Positions 48,680-57,052 of a stretch of 64,000 bases of DNA are shown one piece after another; within the stretch, counting starts at the first letter, position 1, and each line of letters opens with the position of its first letter. The position numbers and the translations under genes were made by a program. The notes under the pieces are model-generated. The model was not told where the DNA came from and searched no databases. It saw nothing but the letters and a program-made list of their open reading frames with translations. Origin of the DNA: an uncultured Fretibacterium sp. (GTDB lineage: Bacteria > Synergistota > Synergistia > Synergistales > Aminobacteriaceae); assembly GCA_937911045.1 (NCBI GenBank), contig CALEPX010000039.1, positions 11,766-75,765 on the forward strand, read 5' to 3'.

Positions 48680-49183
48680 ATGCGACGATCAGGTTTTACG
48701 TTAATCGAGATTATGATCGTAATCGCCATCATTGGCACACTTGCCGGAGTTTTGATGCCCAGAGTTTCGCTCTACATGGAACCTCCGGCTTCTGTTTTGC
48801 AGAGAGTTTTTGAGGACGCTGCTGACAAAGCTTTATCCGGAATGCCCGTTCGTCTGAAAATCAAGCGTGCTGAAGCGTCTAAACGTGGCGAAATTATTGC
48901 TGAAGGTCTCACAAAAAAAGAAGTTGCTGCGGATAGTTTGAGCGCGTTTCTCGGGACTGCCCAGAATAAAGAAATACTCGAATGGCAGGAAATCAAACTC
49001 AGAAATTCACCGGATGGTGACGGCTGGCTGCTCGAACCGGATACGATTTATTTCTACACGGACGGCTCATGTTCTCCGGCGAAAATTTCGTGGCTCAGTA
49101 AAGGGCTGGCAGAATCACATGCTGACGTGTATATCTTAACCGTAACAGGTTATTGCTTCAAACTGGAAAATAATAATACTTGA
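48680..49183 (+). CDS. gspH: T2SS minor pseudopilin GspH-like
   Basis: 167 aa. [26 protein letters not shown] is the class III signal. The remainder is a short beta domain ending DVYILTVTGYCFKLEN. It starts 8 nt after gspG. Assignment as GspH rather than another minor pseudopilin rests on position and length. Confidence 0.7.
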   Translation: MRRSGFTLIEIMIVIAIIGTLAGVLMPRVSLYMEPPASVLQRVFEDAADKALSGMPVRLKIKRAEASKRGEIIAEGLTKKEVAADSLSAFLGTAQNKEILEWQEIKLRNSPDGDGWLLEPDTIYFYTDGSCSPAKISWLSKGLAESHADVYILTVTGYCFKLENNNT

Positions 49184-49219
49184 TAATAATACTTGATAAC
49201 ACTTGAGGAAAACTTCTAG

Positions 49220-49318
49220 ATGCTGAAAAAAATTTGCAAGATTCCGTTATGGCTCTTGGCTGCGTACATCTCATCAGTAACGGATTATTGCTTTAGACTT
49301 GGTGAGAATAATCGCTGA
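49220..49318 (+). pseudogene. Possible gspH-tail remnant (32-codon ORF)
   Basis: ATG (49220) opens 32 codons whose end, AAYISSVTDYCFRLGENNR, resembles the GspH C-terminus DVYILTVTGYCFKLENNNT just upstream. This suggests a decayed duplicate of the gspH 3' end. Confidence 0.45.
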
Positions 49319-49395
49319 TTTGTAATTTGTAAAAACTCATTCACTCAATTATAATTCTTTGCTAAATTAATTATTCTTGAAGGAGTGAGTTTTTT

Positions 49396-50559
49396 TTGTT
49401 AGCCAGAATTTTCAAGATAACATTCGGAGTTCTCGTTATAGCAGGCGTGTGTTTCGGATTGAATACTCTCCGCGAGAAAAAAGAATCCGAGCCTGAACCG
49501 GAAATTATCAGACCAGTTCGCACGATGATTTTGCAGAATGGCGCAGGTGACATGATACGCAATTATTTCGGCACAGTCCAAGGCGGTAAACGCGCAGATC
49601 TTTCGTTCAGAGTTTCCGGCACTCTCAGCAAAATTCTCGTCGAGAAAGGCGAATCAGTTAAGAAAGGTCAATTATTAGCGACACTTGATCCCAGAGATTT
49701 CAATACGCATGTAAGTCAGGCTCAAAGCACACAGGCTCAAGCTCAGGCTCAGTTAAACGACGCTCAGGCAAATTTCAAACGCTACGAGAATCTCTATAAG
49801 CAAAAAGTCGTCCCGAAAGCTACGTATGATACGTACAAAACTCAGCTCGATGTCGCGAAATCCGCCCTAAATACCGCAGCCGCTCAGGTAAAATCCGCAC
49901 GCGATGCTCTCAAAGATACGGAATTACGCGCGCCATTTAACGGAGTTATCGCAGATCGTACGGTCGAAAATTTTCAGGACGTCACAGCGAAACAAACTGT
50001 TTTTAGCTTGCAGGATATTTCCACGCTGGAAATCGTGTTCAACGTTCCGGATAATGACGTTCTGCTCGCACCGCTGCCAAAAATTCACAGCATAAACGAA
50101 CTCAAAAAACACAGCGACATTCTGACGATTAACGCACGCTTCGACGCAATCCCTGATAAAATCTTCCCGCTCGAACTCAAAGAAGTCGCAACGAAAGCTA
50201 ACACAGCTACGAATACTTATCCAGCAACAGCCGTAATGACTACAAAATCAGACGTTATAATTCTCCCGGGTATGGCGGTCAAAGTCGAGGCAAAATTCCT
50301 GAACGAAAACGTAAATCATGACCCGAACAAATTCAGCGTTCCGTCAACGGCAATTCTGAAACAGGGCGAAAATAATTACGTGTGGATTTATGACAACGGA
50401 CTCGCACGAAAAATTCCAGTTAATATCGGCAACATGAATAACGATGCCTCGATCGAAATTTCCGGAGAAAATCTCAAGAACGGAGATATTATAATCACGG
50501 CTGGCGTATATTTCCTGCATGATTCTCAGAAAATCAGGATTTTAGAATCAGGAGAATGA
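49396..50559 (+). CDS. RND efflux periplasmic adaptor (membrane fusion protein)
   Basis: 387 aa. One N-terminal anchor helix, then the biotinyl-lipoyl half (FRVSGTLSKILVEKGESVKKGQLLATLD), a coiled-coil hairpin (AQSTQAQAQAQLNDAQANFKRYENLYKQKVVPKATYD), the second lipoyl half (TELRAPFNGVIADR) and a beta-barrel and membrane-proximal domain. It links an RND pump to an outer-membrane channel. TTG start with GAAGGAG ahead. The pump gene follows 7 nt later. No TolC-like gene is seen. Confidence 0.9.
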   Translation: MLARIFKITFGVLVIAGVCFGLNTLREKKESEPEPEIIRPVRTMILQNGAGDMIRNYFGTVQGGKRADLSFRVSGTLSKILVEKGESVKKGQLLATLDPRDFNTHVSQAQSTQAQAQAQLNDAQANFKRYENLYKQKVVPKATYDTYKTQLDVAKSALNTAAAQVKSARDALKDTELRAPFNGVIADRTVENFQDVTAKQTVFSLQDISTLEIVFNVPDNDVLLAPLPKIHSINELKKHSDILTINARFDAIPDKIFPLELKEVATKANTATNTYPATAVMTTKSDVIILPGMAVKVEAKFLNENVNHDPNKFSVPSTAILKQGENNYVWIYDNGLARKIPVNIGNMNNDASIEISGENLKNGDIIITAGVYFLHDSQKIRILESGE

Positions 50560-50566
50560 TCTCAAA

Positions 50567-53500
50567 ATGGACATCGCAAGAGCAAGTATTAAACGTTTAA
50601 GCGTAGTGTTGTTCGTGTGCGTTATAATCGCTGTCGGAGGATTTTTGGCGTATTTCCAGATAGGCAAACTTGAAGACCCGTCATTCACAATCAAGACCGC
50701 CGTTGTCAGTGCAGTTTACCCGGGCGCGAGTGCTTATGAAGTCGAACAGGAAGTCACGTCACGAATCGAGGACGCTATTCAGGCAATGGGCGAAATCAAA
50801 CATATCAGGTCACGCTCAACTCCCGGGCTTGCTGTCGTATATGTTGATATAAAAGACGAATACACAAGCTCAGAACTTCCGGAAATTTGGGATGTTCTTC
50901 GACAAAAAATTAATGACGCTCAGGTATACATGCCAACCGGAACGACGATTTTGATTAATAACGATTTCGGCGATGTTTACGGGCAATATTACGCGCTGAT
51001 CGGCGACGGCTACACGATGAAAGAATTATATGACTACGCGGACTTCCTGAAGAAAAATCTCGTGCTGGTCGATGGCGTTGCGAGTGTGAAAATTCTCGGT
51101 GAACAGGAAGAATGTATTTACGTGGAATTTTCGGCTTCAAGATTTTCGGCTCTGGGATTATCTCCGCTGACAATTCTTGGCACATTAACACAGCAGAACA
51201 CGCTTTCACCAATGGGAAATATTACACTTGAAGATCGCTATATACGCATATCGCCGACAGGAGCAATTCTAAAAGTCGAGGACATTGGAGATCTCGTAAT
51301 CGGCGGATCTGGCGGAAATTTGATACGCTTGAAAGACATCGCAAATATTCGCCGCGCATATTCAGAGCCGCAAAGTTTCAAAATGAAGTTCAATAACAGA
51401 CCCGCGCTCGCAATCGGAATTTCTACGGTGAAAGGCGGGAACGTCGTGAACATGGGGCGCGCTGTATCGAAACGCCTCAAAGAACTCGAAGCTTTCAGAC
51501 CTGTCGGGATCGAATTAAACGAGATTTACATGCAATCAGATCAAGTCGTAAAATCAACGGACGATTTTCTGATTAATCTCGGCGAATCTCTCGCAATAGT
51601 AATCGGAGTTTTGTTAATCTTCATGGGACTCAGTTCGGGTTTGATAATCGGTCTGGTGTTATTATTAACTGTCTCCGGAACTTTCGCGATCATGAATTAC
51701 ACAGGAATAGATTTGCAGGCTGTATCGCTTGCTGCGTTGATAATTGCGCTGGGGTCACTTGTTGATAACGCGATTGTAGTTTCCGAGGGAATGCTGGTCG
51801 GCGTTGAACGTGGAAAAAAACTCGAAGATGCCGCGTCAGAATGTGTCGAAGGCTCGAAATGGGCGATGCTCGGCGGAACTTTAATAGCTGTAATGGCGTT
51901 TGCTCCGACGGGTTTGTCAGATGCTTCAGCCGGAGAATATTTGCGGAGTTTGTTTCAGGTTGTGGCGATTTCGATGTTCTTGAGCTGGTTTGCTGCATTG
52001 ATAATCACGCCCGTACTCGGAAAGTTAATGCTAAAAGTCTCACATCATGACGGCGATTCAGATCCGTATGACAAATTCATGTTCAGAGCTTATCGCGCGC
52101 TTCTGGAGGCATGTTTGAGACATAGATTCTTTACGGTTTTAGTCACGATTGCAATATTCGCGGCGTCACTTGTACTTTACATGAATCTTGACACGTCGTT
52201 TTTCCCGGACGCTGAGACAGTTTATTACAACGTAGATTTATACAGCCAAGAAGGAATCTCGATCGCAGGTCAGGAGAAAAATACACAGAAACTCGTTGAT
52301 TATATAAGCTCACAGCCCGAAGTGAAAAACGTTTCGCAATTTATCGGCGGTGGCGGATTAAGATACATGCTGACATATTCGCCGCCGGATTCGGACTTAG
52401 CTTTCTCGCAATTAATGGTCGAACTGCACGATGCTAAAGACACTCGCTCAATGGTCGCGAAAACTCAGGCGTACATGAACGAACATATGCCGGAAATTTC
52501 AGGTTATTGCAGATTATTTGCGCGCGGCAGCGGAATGTCTGAGAAAATCGGCGTGAGATTCTACGGAGAGGACGCGAATATTCTGCGAGGACTTGCGAAA
52601 CAGGCTCTCGAAATAATGGCACAAGACCCGTCACACGAATTTGTTCGAGATAATTGGCGCGAACCTGTCGAAGTAATCAAGCCTGTAATCCTGAAAGATC
52701 AAATGCAGAGTTTAGGACTTGGACGCCCGTTGATAAATTACGCGATTCTCGCATCAACTACCGGCGCAACAATCGGGACGTTTCGAGATGGCGACAAATC
52801 GTTATCGATTAAAGCTGCTTTCATGCCGTCAGAACGTAACAGATTAGATTTACTCAGCTCGTTGCCAATCTGGTCAATGTCGGCGAATAAATCCGTGCCG
52901 CTCGGGACAGTAATTTCCGGATTCGAGACGGTATTCGAAGATAATATTATCAATCGCAGGGATCGCAGCAGATATATCACAGCTATGAGCGAAGTTAAAC
53001 TCGGCAAAAACACGGACGCAATGTTGAAACGCATCAAACCCAAAATCGAAGCGATAAATCTGCCGCTGGGTTACACGCTTGAATGGGGCGGAGAGGGCGA
53101 ATTATCCGGAGAATCAATGGACGGAATGGCGAAAGCATATATTCCTGCGATTCTTATCATGTTTACGATTATGGTGTTCCTGTTCAACGGGTTACGACAG
53201 CCCATCATAATTTTTATATCACTGCCGCTGATTTTGATCGGAGTTGCGTGGGGATTATGGCTGGCGAATATGGACGTGAGTTTTCTTGGGATAGTCGGAG
53301 TATTGAGTTTGGTCGGAATGCTCGCGAAAAATTCGATTGTGTTACTTGATCAAGTCAGCGCGGATTTTGCAGCAGGTAAAGACAAGTATACGTCAATCGT
53401 TGAGGACGGAGTTGGTCGTTTGAGACCTGTTGCTATGTCGGCTTTAACTACAGTTTTGGGAATGCTGCCGTTAGTCTGGGATTTATTATTCGGACCTATG

Positions 53501-53605
53501 GCTGTTACGATTATGTCAGGATTAACAGTCAGCACGATTCTAACATTGATAGTCATTCCGGTTATGACAGCAATCGCTTATAACGTGCCTTCCCCGAAGA
53601 AATAA
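50567..53605 (+). CDS. RND family efflux pump permease
   Basis: 1012 aa. Twelve-helix AcrB/HAE1-type layout: N-terminal helix, large periplasmic loop, helices from ~340 including the DNAIVVSEGM proton-relay-like motif (LGSLVDNAIVVSEG), a second loop ~545-835 and the C-terminal helix bundle with GVLSLVGMLAKNSIVLLD. It exports drugs, detergents or similar compounds; the substrate cannot be told. The last ~25 bp are part of the inverted repeat. Confidence 0.92.
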   Translation: MDIARASIKRLSVVLFVCVIIAVGGFLAYFQIGKLEDPSFTIKTAVVSAVYPGASAYEVEQEVTSRIEDAIQAMGEIKHIRSRSTPGLAVVYVDIKDEYTSSELPEIWDVLRQKINDAQVYMPTGTTILINNDFGDVYGQYYALIGDGYTMKELYDYADFLKKNLVLVDGVASVKILGEQEECIYVEFSASRFSALGLSPLTILGTLTQQNTLSPMGNITLEDRYIRISPTGAILKVEDIGDLVIGGSGGNLIRLKDIANIRRAYSEPQSFKMKFNNRPALAIGISTVKGGNVVNMGRAVSKRLKELEAFRPVGIELNEIYMQSDQVVKSTDDFLINLGESLAIVIGVLLIFMGLSSGLIIGLVLLLTVSGTFAIMNYTGIDLQAVSLAALIIALGSLVDNAIVVSEGMLVGVERGKKLEDAASECVEGSKWAMLGGTLIAVMAFAPTGLSDASAGEYLRSLFQVVAISMFLSWFAALIITPVLGKLMLKVSHHDGDSDPYDKFMFRAYRALLEACLRHRFFTVLVTIAIFAASLVLYMNLDTSFFPDAETVYYNVDLYSQEGISIAGQEKNTQKLVDYISSQPEVKNVSQFIGGGGLRYMLTYSPPDSDLAFSQLMVELHDAKDTRSMVAKTQAYMNEHMPEISGYCRLFARGSGMSEKIGVRFYGEDANILRGLAKQALEIMAQDPSHEFVRDNWREPVEVIKPVILKDQMQSLGLGRPLINYAILASTTGATIGTFRDGDKSLSIKAAFMPSERNRLDLLSSLPIWSMSANKSVPLGTVISGFETVFEDNIINRRDRSRYITAMSEVKLGKNTDAMLKRIKPKIEAINLPLGYTLEWGGEGELSGESMDGMAKAYIPAILIMFTIMVFLFNGLRQPIIIFISLPLILIGVAWGLWLANMDVSFLGIVGVLSLVGMLAKNSIVLLDQVSADFAAGKDKYTSIVEDGVGRLRPVAMSALTTVLGMLPLVWDLLFGPMAVTIMSGLTVSTILTLIVIPVMTAIAYNVPSPKK

Positions 53606-53625
53606 TTTCGTGAGAGAAAAATCGA

Positions 53626-53668
53626 AAAAAATTCCCCCCGTGAAGTTGCTGCGAGGGGAATTTTTTTT
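53626..53668. terminator. Bidirectional terminator after the RND pump
   Basis: A-run, TTCCCC(CC), a ~17-nt loop, GGGGAA, then eight T. Same hairpin as at 5237-5277 with a slightly longer flank. Confidence 0.8.
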
Positions 53669-53675
53669 GCGCAAA

Positions 53676-53868
53676 TCAACGTTTGATCGCTATCACTGGT
53701 TTGTAAATTGCTCCTGCACTGAACCACGCAGAAATTTTTATTACGCGCTCTTCCGGAACAGACTCAATTTCCGCGCCGGTCTTGTCGTAAAATTCGATTA
53801 TCTCGTCATTCTCTGACGGCTCTGAACTGAACGCGAAATAATACAGCTTCGAATCAATCGTTGCGTTC
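53676..53868 (-). pseudogene. C-terminal fragment of the giant M23/Ig-repeat gene
   Basis: On the minus strand the last 64 codons (ATIDSKLYYFAFSSEPSEN ... KPVIAIKR, stop) are present without the rest of the gene. Upstream of ATG-like MNA the sequence is unrelated. It is a duplicated end carried within the inverted repeat, not a functional gene. Confidence 0.9.
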
Positions 53869-54023
53869 ATGGAAAAATTAGCTCGACCAATTCTTACTCA
53901 GGATAATTTTTCAACCGATGATAGACGCAGATATAATTTCGGGATAGTCCTCGTTTATAAATGTATTGCGTTTTTCGGAGCGTATGACTCGCTAAATTCA
54001 GGATTTTGTCTAGAATTTTGAAA

Positions 54024-54052
54024 TTTCGTTTGCATTTATGACGTGATATAAT
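54024..54052 (+). promoter_or_regulatory. Candidate promoter upstream of cas5d
   Basis: TTTCGT, 17 nt, perfect TATAAT at 54047-54052. The -35 is weak. Transcription would start near 54060, leaving ~320 nt before cas5d. A second, poorer candidate (TGTGTT-17-TATAAC) ends at 54344. Confidence 0.4.
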
Positions 54053-54055
54053 ACT

Positions 54056-54326
54056 AAAAATTTATAACATTTGCGATGCGTTGAGTTTGTGAATCTCAGT
54101 CTTGACGAGTGGGGTAAGCGGCTTCAAGAATGTCGCGTTGTAGTTTGGGTTTTGCTGTTGGGACCGAAACTAGCAGAATGACAGAAACGTTCTGGAGTTA
54201 CACGGTGTCGTTAATAGCCGAGAAACTTTTGAAAATAGGGGAACGTCATAGATTTCACTGATGTGGATAATCATCGGTGATGGTAGTGTCACATTGAAGG
54301 GTTAGATTCCCGGAATGTGTTTTTGG
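54056..54326 (+). ncRNA. Candidate structured RNA or long leader upstream of cas5d
   Basis: 53869-54381 holds no convincing gene. Within it, after the TATAAT, 54056-54326 contains clear hairpins: CACTGATG/CATCGGTG at ~54258-54281 around an 8-nt loop, and CACATT ... GGG-TTAGATT-CCC ... AATGTG at ~54291-54320 followed by TTTTT, which is terminator-like. It could be an independent ncRNA, a structured 5' leader of the cas operon, or a fragment of a ribozyme such as group II intron domain I. I cannot identify the family. Confidence 0.3.
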
Positions 54327-54381
54327 ATAGCATAATTCTATAACAGAAGCGAAAATTTTTATGAAAGTTGAGGTGTGTTGA

Positions 54382-55110
54382 GTGGCATTCAGAAATAGCG
54401 TTGAGTTCGAAGTTCGGGGAGATTATGCTCTATTCACAGATCCTGTTACGAAAATCGGCGGCGAAAAATTTTCGTATCAAATTCCGACATACGAAGCTTT
54501 GAAGGGAATTTCACACAGCATTTACTGGAAACCGACAATTATCTGGATCATAGACAAAGTTCGCGTCATGAATCCGATTCAAACCGAAACAAGGGGAATC
54601 CGCACGCTGAAATACGCCAATGGTGGAAATGATCTTTCGTATTACACGTATCTGAAGGACTGCAGGTATCAAGTTATGGCGCATTTTGTCTGGAACATGA
54701 ATCGTCCTGAACTTGAAAGTGACCGCAACGAGAATAAGCATCACAACATAGCAAAACGAATGATCGAACGTGGAGGAAAACGTGATATTTTTTTGGGAGC
54801 GCGTGAGTGTCAGGGCTACGTTTCGCCGTGCGTTTTCGGTGAGGGCGATGGCTTTTACGATAACATAGCTGAGCTGAATTTCGGACACATGATTCACGGG
54901 ATCACTTACGCTGACGAGGCATATCCAGACAAAGTTCCGGAAACAAAAGACAATATGTGCGTCAGACTTTGGATACCGATTATGAAGAATGGCGTGATAG
55001 AGTTTTGTGCGCCGTGTGAGTGTCAGCACAAGCCTTTGCGCAAAATGGCGATAAAGAAATTCGGCTTCGAGCTTCAAAACATAAGTTCTGTGGGAAGCGA
55101 GGTGGTTTGA
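54382..55110 (+). CDS. cas5d: Type I-C Cascade subunit and crRNA nuclease Cas5d
   Basis: 242 aa. [24 protein letters not shown] at the N-terminus is the Cas5d RAMP start. In I-C, Cas5d replaces Cas6 and cuts the pre-crRNA in the repeat. The catalytic-type residues Tyr48 (SIYWKP) and Lys119-His120 (NENKHHN) are in place, matching the Tyr/Lys/His triad of characterised Cas5d. GTG start after TTGAGGTGTG. It precedes cas8c by 1 nt. A diverged partial copy lies at 5308-5412. Confidence 0.93.
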   Translation: MAFRNSVEFEVRGDYALFTDPVTKIGGEKFSYQIPTYEALKGISHSIYWKPTIIWIIDKVRVMNPIQTETRGIRTLKYANGGNDLSYYTYLKDCRYQVMAHFVWNMNRPELESDRNENKHHNIAKRMIERGGKRDIFLGARECQGYVSPCVFGEGDGFYDNIAELNFGHMIHGITYADEAYPDKVPETKDNMCVRLWIPIMKNGVIEFCAPCECQHKPLRKMAIKKFGFELQNISSVGSEVV

Positions 55111-55111
55111 T

Positions 55112-57028
55112 TTGTCGTGGACTCAGGTTTTATGCCAAACTTATGATTTGCTTTGTGAGGCGAAAGATGACAACGGGCTTCCAAAAATTCTGCCGCTTTA
55201 TCACGACTATCATAATGCAAATATTGAGATAATGCTCAATTCGTCGGGTAAATTTGTTCAGGCTTCAGTTATAGCCAAGGAAAATGCACCACGCACACTC
55301 ATTCCCATTACGAAAAAATCGATGTCAGGACGAACATCTCAAGCAGTAGTTCCTCACCCATTGTGCGATGAGCTGCAATATGTTGCCGGAGATTTGGGTA
55401 GATATTATCCTAAAGACGAGAAAGATTTGCGGAAAAAATTCGACGCGTATATTTCGGCTTTGCAAGACTGGGCAGAAAGTGATTGTTCGCACCCGAAAGT
55501 CAGAGCGATTTATAATTATCTGCGAAAAGAAACGCTGATAAGTGACTTGATTAAAAGCGGGCTTTGTTCAGATGAAAACATTAAGAAAGGCAAGTTAGAT
55601 ACCGTCGAAATCCGAAAATTATTCGTGCGGTTCAGAGTTATTGGAGGAGAAGACGATGAAAACTCAGCTACGTGGGAGGATTTAAGCTTAATCGAACAGT
55701 ACATAAAATATCGCCAATCGAAAGCCAAGAAGAAAATACTGTGCTACATTTCCGGTGTTGATGAGGCGTTAATGGATAAGCATCCGTCCAATATAATAGG
55801 CACTGCAAAACTAATATCCTCAGATGATAATGATCCCAAGGGTAATGACTTCACATTTCTTGGAAGATTTATCTCAACAGAACAAGCGTGTTCAATCGGG
55901 ACGGAAACATCACTGGAATTGCATTCTGCTTTAAGGTGGTTGTTAAGAAATAACAGATTTCCTGTAGGTGCTAATAAACATCAACGCTCGTTCATATGCT
56001 GGAGCCCATCGTTCAAAGAAGAAACGTCTGATATTTTCAAGGATATTTTTGCAGGTTTTGATTTCGATGAGAAGATTGAGAAGTATAGACGCTATTTTTT
56101 GGAGAATGATTCTCACATGCAACGCCTGAAGAAAACACTAAACGGCATTGCTGGCATGTACACAGAAAGCGATAATGTTGTTGTAATGACACTTGAGGCC
56201 GCAAGTCCAGGCAGATTGTCAATCACGTATTATAACGAACAACCTGCTCGCACATTCTTCGGGCGAGTTCAGAATTGGGCTGAGACATTCCACTGGTTCT
56301 ATCGCCGAAAAAGTAAGGACAGTAACAAGTATGATTATCAGGATTTTTCACCGTCGATAGGGAAAATTGTGCAGTGTGCGTACGGTGTAGAACACAAATC
56401 GCAAAGTTCGAAAAGCTCAAATCTCGAAGTTGACGACAAGATCATGCCGGAACAGTATCAAAGGCTCGTGAAATGTATGCTAGACAAGTTGCCATTCCCG
56501 AAAGACATGTTGCAGTTGCTCGTGCGAAAAGCGTCAAACTTGCAGAATTACAGCGAGTTCGCTAACAGAGAGGACGTTTTATCGACGGCATGTGCGGCAA
56601 TAAACAAGTACAAATTTGACAGAAAGTTAATACAGGAGGATTCTTTAACAATGAAGCTTGATCCGAATAATTCGAACAGAAGCTATCTTTTTGGGCGTTT
56701 ACTCGCGGTTTTGGATTATGTCGAAAGCCTAGCACTAAAACATATGAAAGAGGAACGTACAACCAACGCAATGCGTCTGCAATCAGCATTTGTAAACCAC
56801 CCGATGCAGACACTGCAAAATCTCAAATTACAGGTAAATCCCTATTATGCTAAACTTTACAAAGGGACGCTGGTGAAGTGCGAGAATAAAATTTCCGAGA
56901 TTATGGCACTGTTTCGCGAAGAAGATATAGCAATCATGAATAAAAAGTTGGACGAGAATTATCTGCTGGGCTATTATCTGCAGCGAATGGAAATGTGGGA
57001 AAACTCTGATGATAAAAATGATGATTAA
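55112..57028 (+). CDS. cas8c: Type I-C Cascade large subunit Cas8c
   Basis: 638 aa, the usual Csd1/Cas8c size. Typical segments: LPKILPLYHDYHNANIEI near the start, FVRFRV, GTETSLELHSALRWLL, and YLFGRLLAVLDYVESLAL with LNLKLQVNPYYAKLYKG-type motif near the C-terminus. It reads the PAM and, in I-C, an internal start supplies the Cas11 small subunit. An internal start around the C-terminal ~130 codons (ATG 56651) with AGGAGG nearby (56635) is visible and could encode Cas11c. TTG start. Confidence 0.9.
   Translation: MSWTQVLCQTYDLLCEAKDDNGLPKILPLYHDYHNANIEIMLNSSGKFVQASVIAKENAPRTLIPITKKSMSGRTSQAVVPHPLCDELQYVAGDLGRYYPKDEKDLRKKFDAYISALQDWAESDCSHPKVRAIYNYLRKETLISDLIKSGLCSDENIKKGKLDTVEIRKLFVRFRVIGGEDDENSATWEDLSLIEQYIKYRQSKAKKKILCYISGVDEALMDKHPSNIIGTAKLISSDDNDPKGNDFTFLGRFISTEQACSIGTETSLELHSALRWLLRNNRFPVGANKHQRSFICWSPSFKEETSDIFKDIFAGFDFDEKIEKYRRYFLENDSHMQRLKKTLNGIAGMYTESDNVVVMTLEAASPGRLSITYYNEQPARTFFGRVQNWAETFHWFYRRKSKDSNKYDYQDFSPSIGKIVQCAYGVEHKSQSSKSSNLEVDDKIMPEQYQRLVKCMLDKLPFPKDMLQLLVRKASNLQNYSEFANREDVLSTACAAINKYKFDRKLIQEDSLTMKLDPNNSNRSYLFGRLLAVLDYVESLALKHMKEERTTNAMRLQSAFVNHPMQTLQNLKLQVNPYYAKLYKGTLVKCENKISEIMALFREEDIAIMNKKLDENYLLGYYLQRMEMWENSDDKNDD
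56651..57028 (+). CDS. Possible Cas11c from an internal start in cas8c
   Basis: In-frame ATG at 56651 (MKLDPNNSNRSYLFGRLLAV) follows TACAGGAGGA at ~56632-56641. This would give ~125 aa, the size of the small subunit known to be made by internal translation of cas8c in other type I-C systems. Visible: the start and ribosome site. Inferred: that it is used. Confidence 0.55.
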   Translation: MKLDPNNSNRSYLFGRLLAVLDYVESLALKHMKEERTTNAMRLQSAFVNHPMQTLQNLKLQVNPYYAKLYKGTLVKCENKISEIMALFREEDIAIMNKKLDENYLLGYYLQRMEMWENSDDKNDD

Positions 57029-57052
57029 AATTATGAAAGGAGAATAATAATC

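Larger units (their letters stand above)
53585..53868 (-). repeat. Right copy of ~280-bp inverted repeat
   Basis: Reverse complement of 5035-5310: 3' end of the RND gene, terminator, and the final 64 codons of the giant Ig-repeat protein on the minus strand. The repeat ends at the GAACGC/GCGTTC boundary (53863-53868). Confidence 0.93.

Noticed and set aside
54295..54312. T-arm-like GGGTTAGATTCCC suggesting a tRNA
   Set aside because: No anticodon arm or acceptor stem of tRNA size can be formed around it.
53869..54381. Group II intron
   Set aside because: Some stretches recall domain I, but no 5' GUGYG, domain V or reverse transcriptase is seen; kept only as an alternative.
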